A stretch of 20,778 bases of DNA from DATDRM01 sp035291705 (GCA_035291705.1 DATDRM010000215.1:1-20778), one strand, 5' to 3'. Shown: positions 1-8,304, counted from the stretch's first letter. A program made the numbers and translations. The notes: generated by a model not told the origin, from the sequence alone.

Positions 1-318
1 CATGGCCCGATTGCCATGGTGGAGCGTGGCTTCCCGGTGATGGCGATCGTGCCCTCAGGGAAAGTGTTTGATTCGCTGATGAGCCTGCTCGATCATCTGA
101 AACATGCACAATTGGCGGAGTTGGTGGTGATTTCCAATGCCGGCACAGCCCTGGAGTTGGCGCAATCCCCTATTGCACTGCCGGTGGATATTCCAGAATG
201 GCTGACGCCCATCGTCAGCATCGTTCCTGCGCAACTTTTCTCCTACCATCTGACGCATGTCAAGGGGTATGACACGGAAAAGCCGCGCAGCCTCCATAAA
301 GTGACCGAGACGCACTGA
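1..318 (+). CDS. SIS-domain phosphosugar isomerase/GlmS-like protein, C-terminal fragment
   Basis: This is an open frame from the first base of the window with no start, so the gene begins upstream. It encodes 105 residues that open with HGPIAMVERG. The HGP motif followed by a hydrophobic strand is characteristic of the second SIS (sugar isomerase) domain of GlmS-type glucosamine-6-phosphate synthases and of related deglycases and isomerases. The tail, KGYDTEKPRSLHKVTET, matches the family's usual C-terminal pattern in which an Asp-x-x-x-Pro-Arg-x-Leu-x-Lys segment closes the sugar-phosphate site. Proteins of this family bind an aldose or ketose phosphate in the cytoplasm and isomerise it or remove an amine from it. 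Whether an N-terminal glutaminase domain is present cannot be seen, so full GlmS and SIS-only enzymes are both possible. It ends 136 bp before the next gene, which has its own promoter. Confidence 0.75.
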   Translation, partial: HGPIAMVERGFPVMAIVPSGKVFDSLMSLLDHLKHAQLAELVVISNAGTALELAQSPIALPVDIPEWLTPIVSIVPAQLFSYHLTHVKGYDTEKPRSLHKVTETH

Positions 319-322
319 CATC

Positions 323-351
323 TTGACACTTATCCCAATACAATATAAAAT
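323..351 (+). promoter_or_regulatory. Predicted sigma-70-type promoter for the cyclase gene
   Basis: A perfect -35 box, TTGACA (323-328), is followed after 17 bp by TAAAAT (346-351); an alternative -10 is TATAAA at 344-349. It lies in an AT-rich stretch just after the SIS gene stop and about 100 bp before the cyclase start. There is no experimental support. Confidence 0.5.
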
Positions 352-454
352 GAATCACGTCAATTTTTGTCTAATTTCGATAAATTGGCCTCTCATCCTT
401 TGACGCCGAAACGATCTTCAAAACCAGTCAACCCAAGGGGGAGATAATACTGAA

Positions 455-3400
455 GTGATGAACTGTCCTAACTGCCAGACCCCCAACCGGGCAGGTGCCA
501 ATTTCTGCAAGCACTGCGGAACCCTGCTCGTCCAAGCTTGCCCCCGGTGCGGCTTCGCGTTGCCCGAGGCAACGAATTTTTGTGACAACTGCGGACTGAG
601 GCTGGTGGATTCAGGAGGCTTCATCTGGCGGCCGGCTGCCCAGACTGCGACGGCGCAGACGCCAGGAGTGAAGCCGGCGGTTGCACCGCGCCCCGCCAGT
701 CCGCCGCCAGCGACCGCTGTCTCTTCCCCAGCTTCCCAGCCGGCGGCTGCGCCACCCCCTCCACCGCAACCACCCCCGCCTTCAGCTTCACCATCGTCAC
801 ATGCTGGCGAATCCCAACTCCAGCAGTACATCCCAAAAGAACTGCTGACCAAGCTGGAATCTGCTCGCACGCGCGGCGAGATGGTCGGCGAGCGGCGAGT
901 GGTGACCATGCTCTTCTGCGACGTCAAAGGTTCTACTGCCGCCGCTGACCGTCTGGACCCTGAAGAGTGGTCGGAGATCATCAACGGCGCATTCGAGCAG
1001 ATGATCAAACCGGTATATAGATATGAAGGCACCGTCGCCCGGCTGATGGGAGATGGCATCCTGGCTTTCTTCGGTGCACCCATCTCCCACGAGGATGACC
1101 CTCAGCGAGCGGTGCTGGCTGGGATGGACATCGTCGCCGGGATTAAACCCTACCGCGAGCAGATCAAACAAAGCCATGGCATCGACTTCGACGTGCGGGT
1201 GGGCATCAATACCGGGCTGGTCGTCGTCGGTGCGGTCGGCTCTGACCTGCGCATGGAATACACCGCGCTGGGCGACGCCATCAACCTGGCTGCGCGCATG
1301 GAGCAGACGGCGAAACCCGGCACGGTACAGGTCGCCCACGATACATATAAACTGGTGAAGCCGCTTTTCAATTTTGAGGAACTGGGCGGTATCGAGGTCA
1401 AAGGCAAGAGCGAGCCGGTGCCGGCTTACCGGGTGCTGGGGCACCAGGCGTTGGTCGGGCGGGCGCGTGGCATTGAAGGCCTGCATGCCGAGATGGTCGG
1501 CCGCGAGTCCGAACTACTTGCTTTGCGCAGCGTGATAGCCGACCTGAAACAGGGCTTGGGGCGGATCGTCTGCGTGCTGGGCGAAGCCGGCCTGGGCAAG
1601 ACTCGCCTGGTGACTGAGACAACGCAGGTATTCAAAGACCTGATCGGTCTTAACGGTGACTGGTATGAAACCATCAGCCTCTCTTACGAAACCAACCAGG
1701 CTTACGGGTTATTCCAACGACTGATGCGGCGTGTAAACGGGATTGCCTACAATGATCCACCGCTAGTGATCCGCGAGAAACTGGCTTCTCTCGTCACAGG
1801 TCTGGCGGAGGAGCGCCGCCCCGGCGCGACACAGGTCTTTGAGGCCTTGTTTGGGTTGGAGAGCGAGAATGGCGGGCCGCCGCTCGAGGGTGAGACGTTC
1901 AAGCAAGAAATGTTCGCGGCAATGCACGCCTGGTGGCGAGCGCAGTTTTCCAGCCGGCCAACCGTGCTGGTGTTCGACGATATGCACTGGAGCGATGCGA
2001 CCTCGATCGAACTTCTCCGCCAGCTCCTGCCCCTGACAGAAGAGATTCCGTTGGTGCTGATCTGCGCCTTGCGCGCCGAGCGGCAAGCGCCAGCCTGGCA
2101 GATCAAGACCACCGCCGACGAGGAGTTCCACCACCGCTACACCGAAGTATCCCTGCGCCCCCTCTCGGAAGCAGAGAGCAACGAGCTCTTGAACCGCCTG
2201 CTGGCCATCGCCGAGCTACCAGACCGTTTGCGGGCCAGCATTCTCGAAAAGTCGGGCGGCAACCCGTTCTTCATCGAGGAAGTGGTGCGCTCCTTGATTG
2301 AGAGCGGCGCGGTGGTTTCCGAAGAGCGCACCGTCGACGGAGTAACGCGGCGCTATTGGCGGGCGACGATCGAGGGAGCTGATTTCGACATCCCCGACAA
2401 TTTGCAGTCGCTGTTGGCGGCGCGCCTGGACCGGCTGGAGGAGGCTACCCGCGCTACGTTGCAGATGGCGTCGGTCATCGGCCGCTCTTTCTTCCACCGG
2501 GTGCTGCTGGCGGTGGATGAAGCCAGCCAGGAATTGGACAAGCATTTGGGGACGTTGATCCGCCTAGACATGATCCGCGAGGCGGCGCGCGTGCCGGAAG
2601 TCGAATACACCTTTCTTAATCCACTAACCCAGGAGGCCGTTTACAACACGATCTTGTTGAAACGCCGCCGCGGGTTTCATCGCCGGGTGGGGGAGGCGAT
2701 CGAGGCGTTGTACCCTGACCGCTTAGAGGGGTTTTATGGCCTGCTGGCGCACCACTTTGCCCTCGGCGGCCAAGCTGACAAGGCGATCGAGTACTACCGG
2801 CTGGCATCCCGGCAGGCTGTGGCCGTGTACGCCTACGACGAGGCCGTCCAGAACCTGCGCGCTGCCCTCGAATTGATCGATCCGGGGGAACAGAGCACGC
2901 TCCACATGATCCTGTTCGAAGAACTGGCCGACGTTTATCGCCTCCTGCGCGATTTCACACAAGCCATCTCGCTCTATCGGCAAGCCCTCGATCTATGGCG
3001 CAATTTGGCAGACGGCGAGGAGATCGTTGCAGTGCGCCTGCAGCGCAAGATCGTCCAAATGGCCACGGAGGCTAAATGGAATATGGATCTGGAACATTAT
3101 CGCCAGGCCAGCCAGATCGCATTGGAATCGCGCGCCAGCCTCGAACAGAGCCTGGGGGCGCTGCAAGGCGAGCCGGCCCACCCGGAGATCGTCCGCGCCC
3201 TGACTACGCTCTCTTTTGATGCCTGGCGTACCCAGATTCCTCCGGACTGGGAAAGGGCGCAACGTTTCGCGCAGCAGGCGGTGGAGATGGCTGAACGGCT
3301 GGACGACCCGGTTGTCCTTTCCCGAGCACTCGGCGCGCTGGCCAATATCCTGGACGGGCGCAGCCTGCTGCGCGAACATTTGCAGGTAGCGCAGAGGCGG

Positions 3401-3694
3401 CTGGAGATCAGCCAGGAGGCGCGCCTGGATGACCCGAGCGAGGCGATTGACGCGTTGAGTGGGGTAGGAATGGCCTTGATGTACGTCGGCGAGTACGCCC
3501 AGGCCATGCCGCATCTGCAGGAAGCGGAAACACTCGCCGCCAGCATGCAGGCCATTGGCCAGCAGGCAACTGCCCTCGGCCTGCAGGGCCAGTGCTGGTT
3601 CCGCTTGGACCGGTGGGAGGAGATGTTCGCCACAGAGCAAAAGTGGCGCGATCTCGAACAGCGCTACCCCCGTCAACGGGTGGGGCCGACCTGA
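455..3694 (+). CDS. Zinc-ribbon class III adenylate/guanylate cyclase with AAA ATPase and TPR region (3' end interrupted)
   Basis: This is a multidomain signalling protein of 1079 residues. Two zinc ribbons (Cys 4/7/18/21 and 29/32/43/46) are followed by a Pro/Ala-rich linker to about residue 125. A class III nucleotide cyclase domain follows at about 147-330, with both metal aspartates (FCDVKGST, D156; GDG, D200) and the YTALGDAINLAARM substrate segment, so catalysis looks intact. Next comes an AAA/NTPase domain with Walker A GEAGLGKT (376-383) and Walker B VLVFDD (504-509), then TPR-like helices to the end. It should make cAMP or cGMP in the cytoplasm under control of the NTPase/TPR sensor. 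An AAGGGGGAG ribosome binding site (435-443) serves GTG 455 or ATG 458. The reading frame continues past the TGA at 3692-3694 with TPR-like sequence, so the protein appears truncated compared with its ancestral form. Confidence 0.85.
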   Translation: MMNCPNCQTPNRAGANFCKHCGTLLVQACPRCGFALPEATNFCDNCGLRLVDSGGFIWRPAAQTATAQTPGVKPAVAPRPASPPPATAVSSPASQPAAAPPPPPQPPPPSASPSSHAGESQLQQYIPKELLTKLESARTRGEMVGERRVVTMLFCDVKGSTAAADRLDPEEWSEIINGAFEQMIKPVYRYEGTVARLMGDGILAFFGAPISHEDDPQRAVLAGMDIVAGIKPYREQIKQSHGIDFDVRVGINTGLVVVGAVGSDLRMEYTALGDAINLAARMEQTAKPGTVQVAHDTYKLVKPLFNFEELGGIEVKGKSEPVPAYRVLGHQALVGRARGIEGLHAEMVGRESELLALRSVIADLKQGLGRIVCVLGEAGLGKTRLVTETTQVFKDLIGLNGDWYETISLSYETNQAYGLFQRLMRRVNGIAYNDPPLVIREKLASLVTGLAEERRPGATQVFEALFGLESENGGPPLEGETFKQEMFAAMHAWWRAQFSSRPTVLVFDDMHWSDATSIELLRQLLPLTEEIPLVLICALRAERQAPAWQIKTTADEEFHHRYTEVSLRPLSEAESNELLNRLLAIAELPDRLRASILEKSGGNPFFIEEVVRSLIESGAVVSEERTVDGVTRRYWRATIEGADFDIPDNLQSLLAARLDRLEEATRATLQMASVIGRSFFHRVLLAVDEASQELDKHLGTLIRLDMIREAARVPEVEYTFLNPLTQEAVYNTILLKRRRGFHRRVGEAIEALYPDRLEGFYGLLAHHFALGGQADKAIEYYRLASRQAVAVYAYDEAVQNLRAALELIDPGEQSTLHMILFEELADVYRLLRDFTQAISLYRQALDLWRNLADGEEIVAVRLQRKIVQMATEAKWNMDLEHYRQASQIALESRASLEQSLGALQGEPAHPEIVRALTTLSFDAWRTQIPPDWERAQRFAQQAVEMAERLDDPVVLSRALGALANILDGRSLLREHLQVAQRRLEISQEARLDDPSEAIDALSGVGMALMYVGEYAQAMPHLQEAETLAASMQAIGQQATALGLQGQCWFRLDRWEEMFATEQKWRDLEQRYPRQRVGPT

Positions 3695-4348
3695 TTTTAC
3701 GTCGCGCTGAGCGCGAGTGTCCACGCGTTGCGTGGCGACCTGGAGCGAGCCAAGGCCTATGCGAAGGAGTCATACGATTATTTAATTTCCGTATCCGGAC
3801 CAGAAGATGGATGGCAGCGCAATCAATTTTACTGAAGGTCGCTGCCGTTGAAGGCGGAGGGCGAGTTCGCCCTCGTCAGGCAGAGCATGGAAGCCGCGAT
3901 CGAAACGGCCGGCCAGCCCGTTCTCGGGGGTACCATGGCCCACGACCATGAGATGTATTTGACCCTGGCCGACACCGCCGCGCAACAACGCGATGCAGCT
4001 GTATTGCGGAAATACGCGCCGCGGCTGGAGGAACTGGCCAGGCGGGATGGTCACAAGCTGTATCTCGCTATCGCTCAGCGTGCCTGGGGGGTCGCGCACC
4101 GTTTAGCAAGTGAACATGCCGAAGCCGAAACGCGTTTAAACCAGGCTTTGGAATTGTTCAAGGAACTGGAGACCGGCTGGCAGATCGGGCGCACGCTCGC
4201 CGAGCTTGGGGAGGTAGCACTGGCGCGATCTGACAGCGAGGCGGCGCGCAACTACTTCTCACAAGCGTTGGCCGCATTCGAGGCACTCAAGGCGGTACCC
4301 GATTTGGAGCGAACGCGGGAGGCGTTGGAGCGGAAAAACAATGCCTGA
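3695..4348 (+). pseudogene. In-frame 3' continuation of the cyclase TPR region, separated by two TGA codons
   Basis: Directly after the TGA at 3692-3694, the same frame encodes FYVALSASVHALRGDLERAK and so on, an amphipathic TPR-like segment of 46 residues. A second in-frame TGA stands at 3833-3835. The frame then continues uninterrupted to TGA 4346-4348, with typical TPR text such as RNYFSQALAAFEALK. No frameshift is needed to join these pieces to the cyclase, so they are one ancestral gene carrying two nonsense codons. A separate small protein could start at TTG 3848 (166 aa), but it has no good ribosome binding site. The alternatives are decay of the sensor end, readthrough, or base errors in the assembly. 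Confidence 0.65.
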
Positions 4349-4663
4349 GACACTGGATGACCAGGTAGCCCAGTTGGAAAATGCAGTCGCTATTATGAAC
4401 TCTCCCTGGCCGAAGGAAGCTGGGAGGCCGCCCTGGCAGCCAGTGAAAAATTGATCGAGCTGTTCACCGGCAAAGGCATCCATTGACATCGGGCGCGATC
4501 CCTGCTCAACCCGGCGCAGGTCTTCACCCGCCGCGGCGCGCCGGGCGATCTGGAACGGGCGCAGGAGTACTACCGGCAGGCCCCGCAGGCCTCCCAGTCA
4601 CTGGGCGCCGAGGGCTATGTGGGGGCGATCCAACAAAAAATGGAGCAGCTCAGGAACCCTTAA
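4341..4663 (+). pseudogene. Degenerate TPR fragment with a frameshift and an in-frame TGA
   Basis: ATG 4341 overlaps the preceding TGA and begins MPETLDDQVAQLENAVA. The frame is then lost near 4389; adding one base there (GTCGC to GTCGCC) joins it to YYELSLAEGSWEAALAASEK in the original cyclase frame. That frame meets a TGA at 4484-4486, where I would expect Trp before HRARSLL in TPR proteins of this kind. It resumes as a TPR repeat (GDLERAQEYYRQAP) and stops at TAA 4661-4663. Pro residues at positions where TPR helices usually carry Leu (LLNPAQV, YRQAPQA) suggest relaxed selection. It may be the last part of the cyclase or a separate small TPR gene. The expected residues come from my knowledge of the family, not from an alignment. 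Confidence 0.55.
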
Positions 4664-4724
4664 GCCTAATAAGGTGCCATCCCTAGGGGACCACCGTTCT
4701 CTTAAATTTATCTCCACAGTCCAA

Positions 4725-4898
4725 TCAGCTCAACTTCTCCACAATGAGAAGAAAGTCAACCCGATGGGCCCAGAAAAATCCGAGCGTAATGTTGGGGACT
4801 ATTGCGATGACTTCACCTTCCAAGCTGTTCAGAAATTGCTCTAATTTGCTTTGGTCGCTGGTCATCCTGATATCGAATCGGTGCACCCTGTATTTCAT
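4725..4898 (-). CDS. Small conserved-type protein of unknown function (57 aa)
   Basis: Read on the minus strand, AAAGGAGT (4906-4913) lies 7 bases before ATG 4898, an excellent ribosome binding site; GTG 4901 is an adjacent alternative start. The ORF encodes MKYRVHRFDIRMTSDQSKLE, then a segment containing LEGEVIAIVPN, and ends VDFLLIVEKLS. The pattern is beta-strand, acidic helix (residues 14-27), then two hydrophobic strands, a compact ferredoxin-like or DUF4177-like shape with no signal peptide or membrane helix. I have an impression that near-identical small ORFs occur in Anaerolineae, but I cannot verify this here. It is convergent with the decayed cyclase tail and stands alone. Function is unknown. 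Confidence 0.7.
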   Translation of the reverse strand: MKYRVHRFDIRMTSDQSKLEQFLNSLEGEVIAIVPNITLGFFWAHRVDFLLIVEKLS

Positions 4899-5110
4899 CA
4901 CCCTGACTCCTTTCTTAGTTTAGAAAAAGCATGAAACACTTGGCATAAGTCGAAAGGAACAAAGCGCATTTCACTTCTTTAAAAATTATTCTACATTTAT
5001 CCTTATCCCTTGGCAAGCAGATCCATAAAATGGGCAACAACACATCTGCCAGATCCAAGAAACTTCTGGATCAAAAAAGATCGAGTTGCGGTAAATGATT
5101 CTGGTAATGG

Positions 5111-5138
5111 TTGACAATACTGAAACTGCGGATAGAAT
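5111..5138 (+). promoter_or_regulatory. Predicted sigma-70-type promoter for the acyl-CoA synthetase gene
   Basis: A perfect -35 TTGACA (5111-5116) and a TAGAAT -10 (5133-5138) are separated by 16 bp, which would give a 5' leader of about 50 bases before ATG 5197. The rest of the 4899-5196 interval is AT-rich and holds no gene I can support. Confidence 0.5.
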
Positions 5139-5196
5139 GATAAAGATTGCCCGAAATGGCAACTGAGCCCATTTATTCATAAAGCCAGGATCAAAA

Positions 5197-7296
5197 ATGC
5201 ATGCAGTCTTCTCCCCTCACAGCGTGGCAGTGATCGGTGTCTCGGCCAAGCCGGACAACCTGGGCCGCAATATCGTCGCCAATCTGGTCGAGTTTGGATT
5301 CAACGGTGTGGTGTATGCCGTCGGCCCGGCTGGCGGTGCGATCGAGACACGGCGCATCTACCGCTCGATCGGAGAGATACCCGATCCGGTGGACATGGCT
5401 GTGATCCTGACGCCAGCCCGGACGGTGCCGGGGGTGCTGGAGGAATGCGGCCAAAAGGGAGTGCGCTGGGCGATCATCGAGACCGCCGGTTTTGGTGAAT
5501 ATGGAGACGAAGGCCGCCAGTTCGAACGGCAGATTTCCCAGGTCGCCGGGCGGTATGGGATTCGTTTCGTCGGCCCCAACTGCATTGGGGTCATGAATAT
5601 GGAGAATGGTTTCAGCGTTCCGTTCCTGCCGCTGAAGAAGCTGGTCAGGCCAGGTGAGGTCTCGATCATCTCCCAAAGCGGCGGGGTTGGGTTGAGCGTC
5701 CTGAACTTGATGGCCAACGAAGGCATCGGGCTGAATAAGTTTGTCTCGGTGGGCAACATGCTGGACATCGATGCCGAAGACATATTGGAATACCTGGTGG
5801 ACGATCCCAGCACAAAGGAGATATTCCTCTATCTTGAAAGCTTACGCGACGGCCGCCGGCTGATGGAGATCGCCCGCCGGTCATCGAAACCGATCCTGGT
5901 CTTCAAGTCCAATATCGGAAACCTGGGACGGGCGATCGCCGCCTCGCATACCGCTTCGCTTTCCAGCGATGACAAAGTAACCGAGGCCGGCTTCCGCCAG
6001 GCCGATATCGTGCGGGTGCGCGACGCCACCAGCCTGCTCAATAACCTAAAGTGCCTGCGCCTGCCCCCCATGCGCGGGGTGCGGCTGGCGGTGATCTCGC
6101 GTTCCGGCGGCCACGCCGTGGTAGCGGCCGACGCCTGCGAGCTCTCGGGGTTTGAACTAGCCGACTTCCCTGAGCCATTTTTACGCCAGATCGAGAAACA
6201 TTTCCGCGCCTCGGTGATCCGGCTGACTAACCCCCTGGACCTGGGGGACCTGTTCGACCTTGAGCTGTATGGGCAGATCCTGGAACAAACCCTCCAGCTG
6301 GAGAATGTGGACGGCGTGGTTTTCCTGCACACCGCATTTTCGGAAAGCGAGCGCCTGGCAAGCCGCGCCCTGGTCGAACGAGTCATCGAGATGGTGAAGC
6401 GTTACGACAAACCGGTGGCTTATTATTGTTCGACCACAGCCCAGGAAGTGAACCATTTGCGGCAGACCTATAGCCTGCCAATCTTCACCGCCGTGGTTGA
6501 AACCATTCGCGCCCTGGAGATGAGTTACACCCATTACCGGCGTATGCGAGAGATCCGCGAGGCCGAGCCAATCCCTACCTTTGATGTAGATCGCAGCGCG
6601 GTGCGTTCTCTGATCGAGCGAGCCCGCTCAGAAAGCCGCGATTTGCTCCTTTCGGAGGCTATGCAAGCCCTGGAGCACTACGGCGTTCCGACTGCCCGCG
6701 GTGTGAGCGCCATCAGCGTAGAAGAAGCGGTCGCAGCCGCCGAGCGCATGGGCTACCCGGTGGCGATCAAGGTGATCTCGCAGCAGATTTCCCACAAGTC
6801 GGATGTGGGTGGGGTGCAGTTAAACCTGCGCAACGCGCCAGCAGTCATGGAAGCTTTCGAAGACATGCTGGGCCGCATCCGCCGTGCCTACCCGGATGTC
6901 CACCTGGATGGAGTATTAATTCAGCCGATGGTGACCGGCGGGCGCGAGCTGATCCTGGGCGGCAGGCAGGATGCGCACTTCGGGCCGGTGGTGCTGGTCG
7001 GCCTGGGCGGCATCTTCGTGGAGGTCTTTGAAGAAGTTGCCTTGCGGGTGGCACCAGTCACGCCTAAAGAGGCGGGCGAGATGATCGCCCAGCTGCGCGG
7101 CGCGCCCATCCTCATGGGAGCGCGCGGCCACAAGCGCTCGGATATCGAGGCAGTGGTGGAAGCTCTGTTGCGGCTTTCCCAGCTGCTCACTGATTTTCCG
7201 CAGATTCAGGAGATCGACATCAATCCCCTGCGCGTCTTTCACGCCCGCGATGGGTGCTGCGCCCTGGACGCCCGCGTTCACCTGGCTGGTGATTGA
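5197..7296 (+). CDS. ADP-forming acetate/acyl-CoA synthetase, fused alpha-beta subunits
   Basis: This is a 699-residue NDP-forming acyl-CoA synthetase: acyl-CoA + ADP + phosphate gives acid + ATP + CoA, reversibly, in the cytoplasm. The N-terminal CoA-binding Rossmann domain (about 1-130, SVAVIGVSAKPDNLG) is followed by a succinyl-CoA-ligase-like domain (VGPNCIGVMN, SQSGGVG). The catalytic phospho-histidine lies in ASHTASLSSDD (H251). The C-terminal ATP-grasp domain (about 480-699) carries the second conserved His in ISHKSDVGGV (H533) and ends with the usual EIDINPLRV motif. All key residues and the full fused length are present. Such enzymes make ATP from acyl-CoA in fermentation or work in acid activation; the protein-acetyltransferase versions carry an extra GNAT domain, absent here. 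It is monocistronic. A weak CCAGGA lies 6 bases before ATG 5197. Substrate specificity is not readable. Confidence 0.9.
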   Translation: MHAVFSPHSVAVIGVSAKPDNLGRNIVANLVEFGFNGVVYAVGPAGGAIETRRIYRSIGEIPDPVDMAVILTPARTVPGVLEECGQKGVRWAIIETAGFGEYGDEGRQFERQISQVAGRYGIRFVGPNCIGVMNMENGFSVPFLPLKKLVRPGEVSIISQSGGVGLSVLNLMANEGIGLNKFVSVGNMLDIDAEDILEYLVDDPSTKEIFLYLESLRDGRRLMEIARRSSKPILVFKSNIGNLGRAIAASHTASLSSDDKVTEAGFRQADIVRVRDATSLLNNLKCLRLPPMRGVRLAVISRSGGHAVVAADACELSGFELADFPEPFLRQIEKHFRASVIRLTNPLDLGDLFDLELYGQILEQTLQLENVDGVVFLHTAFSESERLASRALVERVIEMVKRYDKPVAYYCSTTAQEVNHLRQTYSLPIFTAVVETIRALEMSYTHYRRMREIREAEPIPTFDVDRSAVRSLIERARSESRDLLLSEAMQALEHYGVPTARGVSAISVEEAVAAAERMGYPVAIKVISQQISHKSDVGGVQLNLRNAPAVMEAFEDMLGRIRRAYPDVHLDGVLIQPMVTGGRELILGGRQDAHFGPVVLVGLGGIFVEVFEEVALRVAPVTPKEAGEMIAQLRGAPILMGARGHKRSDIEAVVEALLRLSQLLTDFPQIQEIDINPLRVFHARDGCCALDARVHLAGD

Positions 7297-7324
7297 ATAT
7301 TGGGTATGTAGATCTTATATGATC

Positions 7325-7346
7325 AGTGCACGCCAACTGCTGCACT
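7325..7346. terminator. Small hairpin between convergent genes
   Basis: The inverted repeat AGTGCA (7325-7330) / TGCACT (7341-7346) with a 10-base loop lies in the 76-bp gap between the synthetase stop and the stop of the leftward ATPase gene. The position suits a bidirectional terminator, but the stem is short and there is no clear T tract. Confidence 0.3.
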
Positions 7347-7372
7347 AACACAACATGCGACTGCTAATTTAT

Positions 7373-8185
7373 CTACCCGATGGACAGGTATTCAAGATCT
7401 TGCTTTTCGGCAGCAGGCTCTCGTAAATCCTCACGCCCTTTTATGATCAAGTTGACGATATCATCCAGGTTGCAATTGGCAACATCCAGTATGTCCTGCC
7501 GAACTCCGCCTTTCAGAACCATGGCGCGATCTCCAATGGCAAGGACATCGGGAATTCGCTGGGTGATCAGGATAATTGACAGACCTTGAGCTTTCCACTC
7601 CTTGATTTGTGTGAGCAGGGTGCTGGCTTCCCTTACCCCCAAGGCAGCCGTGGGTTCATCTAGCAGGAGGATCTTTGCCGCAAACGCCAGAGCTCTGGCA
7701 GCTGCAATCATCTGCCGTTGGCCTCCGGACATCCGAGCAACCGGAAGGTCAACCGAGCTTATGTTGACCCCCATTCTCGCCAGCAGCATCCTGGCTTGCT
7801 CGCGCATCGCTTTCCGATCGAACAGTTTGAGGCCCAACACGCGGGTCGTAGGCTCTCTGGCGACGAAAATATTGCTGGCGACGTCGAGACTGTTGAACAA
7901 CGCCAGGTCCTGGTAAACCATTGATATACCCAGCTCTCGCGCATGGCGTGGACCTTCAAGTTGGACCGGTTTCCCTTCGAGAAGGATCTCCCCGCTGTCA
8001 GGTATATACGCCCCAGCAAGGATTTTCATTAGAGTTGATTTGCCAGCGGCATTGTCACCGACCAGTCCTAGAATTTCACCCCGGCGTAATTCCAGGTCGA
8101 CATTCTTGAGCGCCTGGACAGCGCCAAAGCGCTTGGAGATGCCTTTCATTTTGACAATGTATTCGTCGCCCAAAGCTGTCCTCAC
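7373..8185 (-). CDS. ABC transporter ATP-binding protein, simple-sugar (RbsA/XylG-like, single NBD)
   Basis: This 270-residue protein has one nucleotide-binding domain, unlike the double-NBD RbsA; FrcA-type sugar transporters use such single-domain ATPases as homodimers. Seen motifs are Walker A GDNAAGKST (43-51), Q-loop YQD (Q92), signature MSGGQ (152-156) and Walker B ILLLDEP (172-178). The H-loop position reads ITQR (Q209) where ISHR is usual, so the switch histidine is replaced by Gln. It should power the permease at 8517-9530, which is divergently transcribed and shares the control region. The start is GTG 8185, which keeps the expected leader ahead of MKGISKRFGAVQALK; no good ribosome binding site is visible, and ATG 8149 is an alternative that would clip the first strand. 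Confidence 0.88.
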   Translation of the reverse strand: MRTALGDEYIVKMKGISKRFGAVQALKNVDLELRRGEILGLVGDNAAGKSTLMKILAGAYIPDSGEILLEGKPVQLEGPRHARELGISMVYQDLALFNSLDVASNIFVAREPTTRVLGLKLFDRKAMREQARMLLARMGVNISSVDLPVARMSGGQRQMIAAARALAFAAKILLLDEPTAALGVREASTLLTQIKEWKAQGLSIILITQRIPDVLAIGDRAMVLKGGVRQDILDVANCNLDDIVNLIIKGREDLREPAAEKQDLEYLSIG

Positions 8186-8203
8186 TGGTTTATTGAATAT
8201 GAA

Positions 8204-8222
8204 TGTTCACAATCCATGAACA
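8204..8222. promoter_or_regulatory. Operator copy 1 (TGTTCA-N7-TGAACA)
   Basis: TGTTCAcaatccaTGAACA is a perfect 6-bp inverted repeat with a 7-base spacer. It sits just downstream of the -10 box of the leftward ATPase promoter (8228-8233), the classical position for a repressor. A second copy lies exactly 100 bp to the right. Over 8202-8222 and 8302-8322 the two match at 16 of 21 positions. Confidence 0.6.
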
Positions 8223-8227
8223 CATCA

Positions 8228-8257
8228 ATCATAGCACGAACTGAATGACCCTGTCAA
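8228..8257 (-). promoter_or_regulatory. Predicted promoter of the ATPase gene
   Basis: On the minus strand, TTGACA (8257-8252) and TATGAT (8233-8228) are separated by 18 bp. Transcription would start at about 8221, inside operator copy 1, leaving a short leader before GTG 8185. Confidence 0.55.
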
Positions 8258-8274
8258 CCCCCGGCACAGGGGTA

Positions 8275-8304
8275 TTGACTCCTTCAAAAAGGTTATGATA
8301 TAAT
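8275..8304 (+). promoter_or_regulatory. Predicted promoter of the permease and downstream catabolic genes
   Basis: TTGACT (8275-8280) and a consensus TATAAT (8299-8304) are separated by 18 bp. Transcription would start near 8311, within operator copy 2, giving a leader of about 205 bases before the permease. This is the strongest promoter-like sequence in the window. Confidence 0.6.

Noticed and set aside
418..1083. Long antisense ORF across the cyclase N-terminus
   Set aside because: It is a low-complexity Gly/Ala/Ser shadow of the Pro-rich linker in the opposite frame.
2993..3724. Antisense ORF of 243 codons
   Set aside because: It is a shadow of the high-GC TPR coding region, with no family motifs and no ribosome binding site.
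455..4348. TGA read as selenocysteine or tryptophan
   Set aside because: Intact neighbours stop at TGA, no selenocysteine insertion hairpin was evident just after the TGA codons on inspection, and TPR helices have no obvious need for selenium. Decay or sequence error is simpler.
4617..4844. Plus-strand ORF of 75 codons
   Set aside because: It overlaps the degenerate TPR end and lies antisense to the better supported small gene at 4725-4898. It has no recognisable features.
4986..5180. Minus-strand ORF of 64 codons with a hydrophobic start
   Set aside because: It has no ribosome binding site, an odd Cys-rich composition, and overlaps the predicted promoter of the synthetase gene. It looks like chance in AT-rich sequence.
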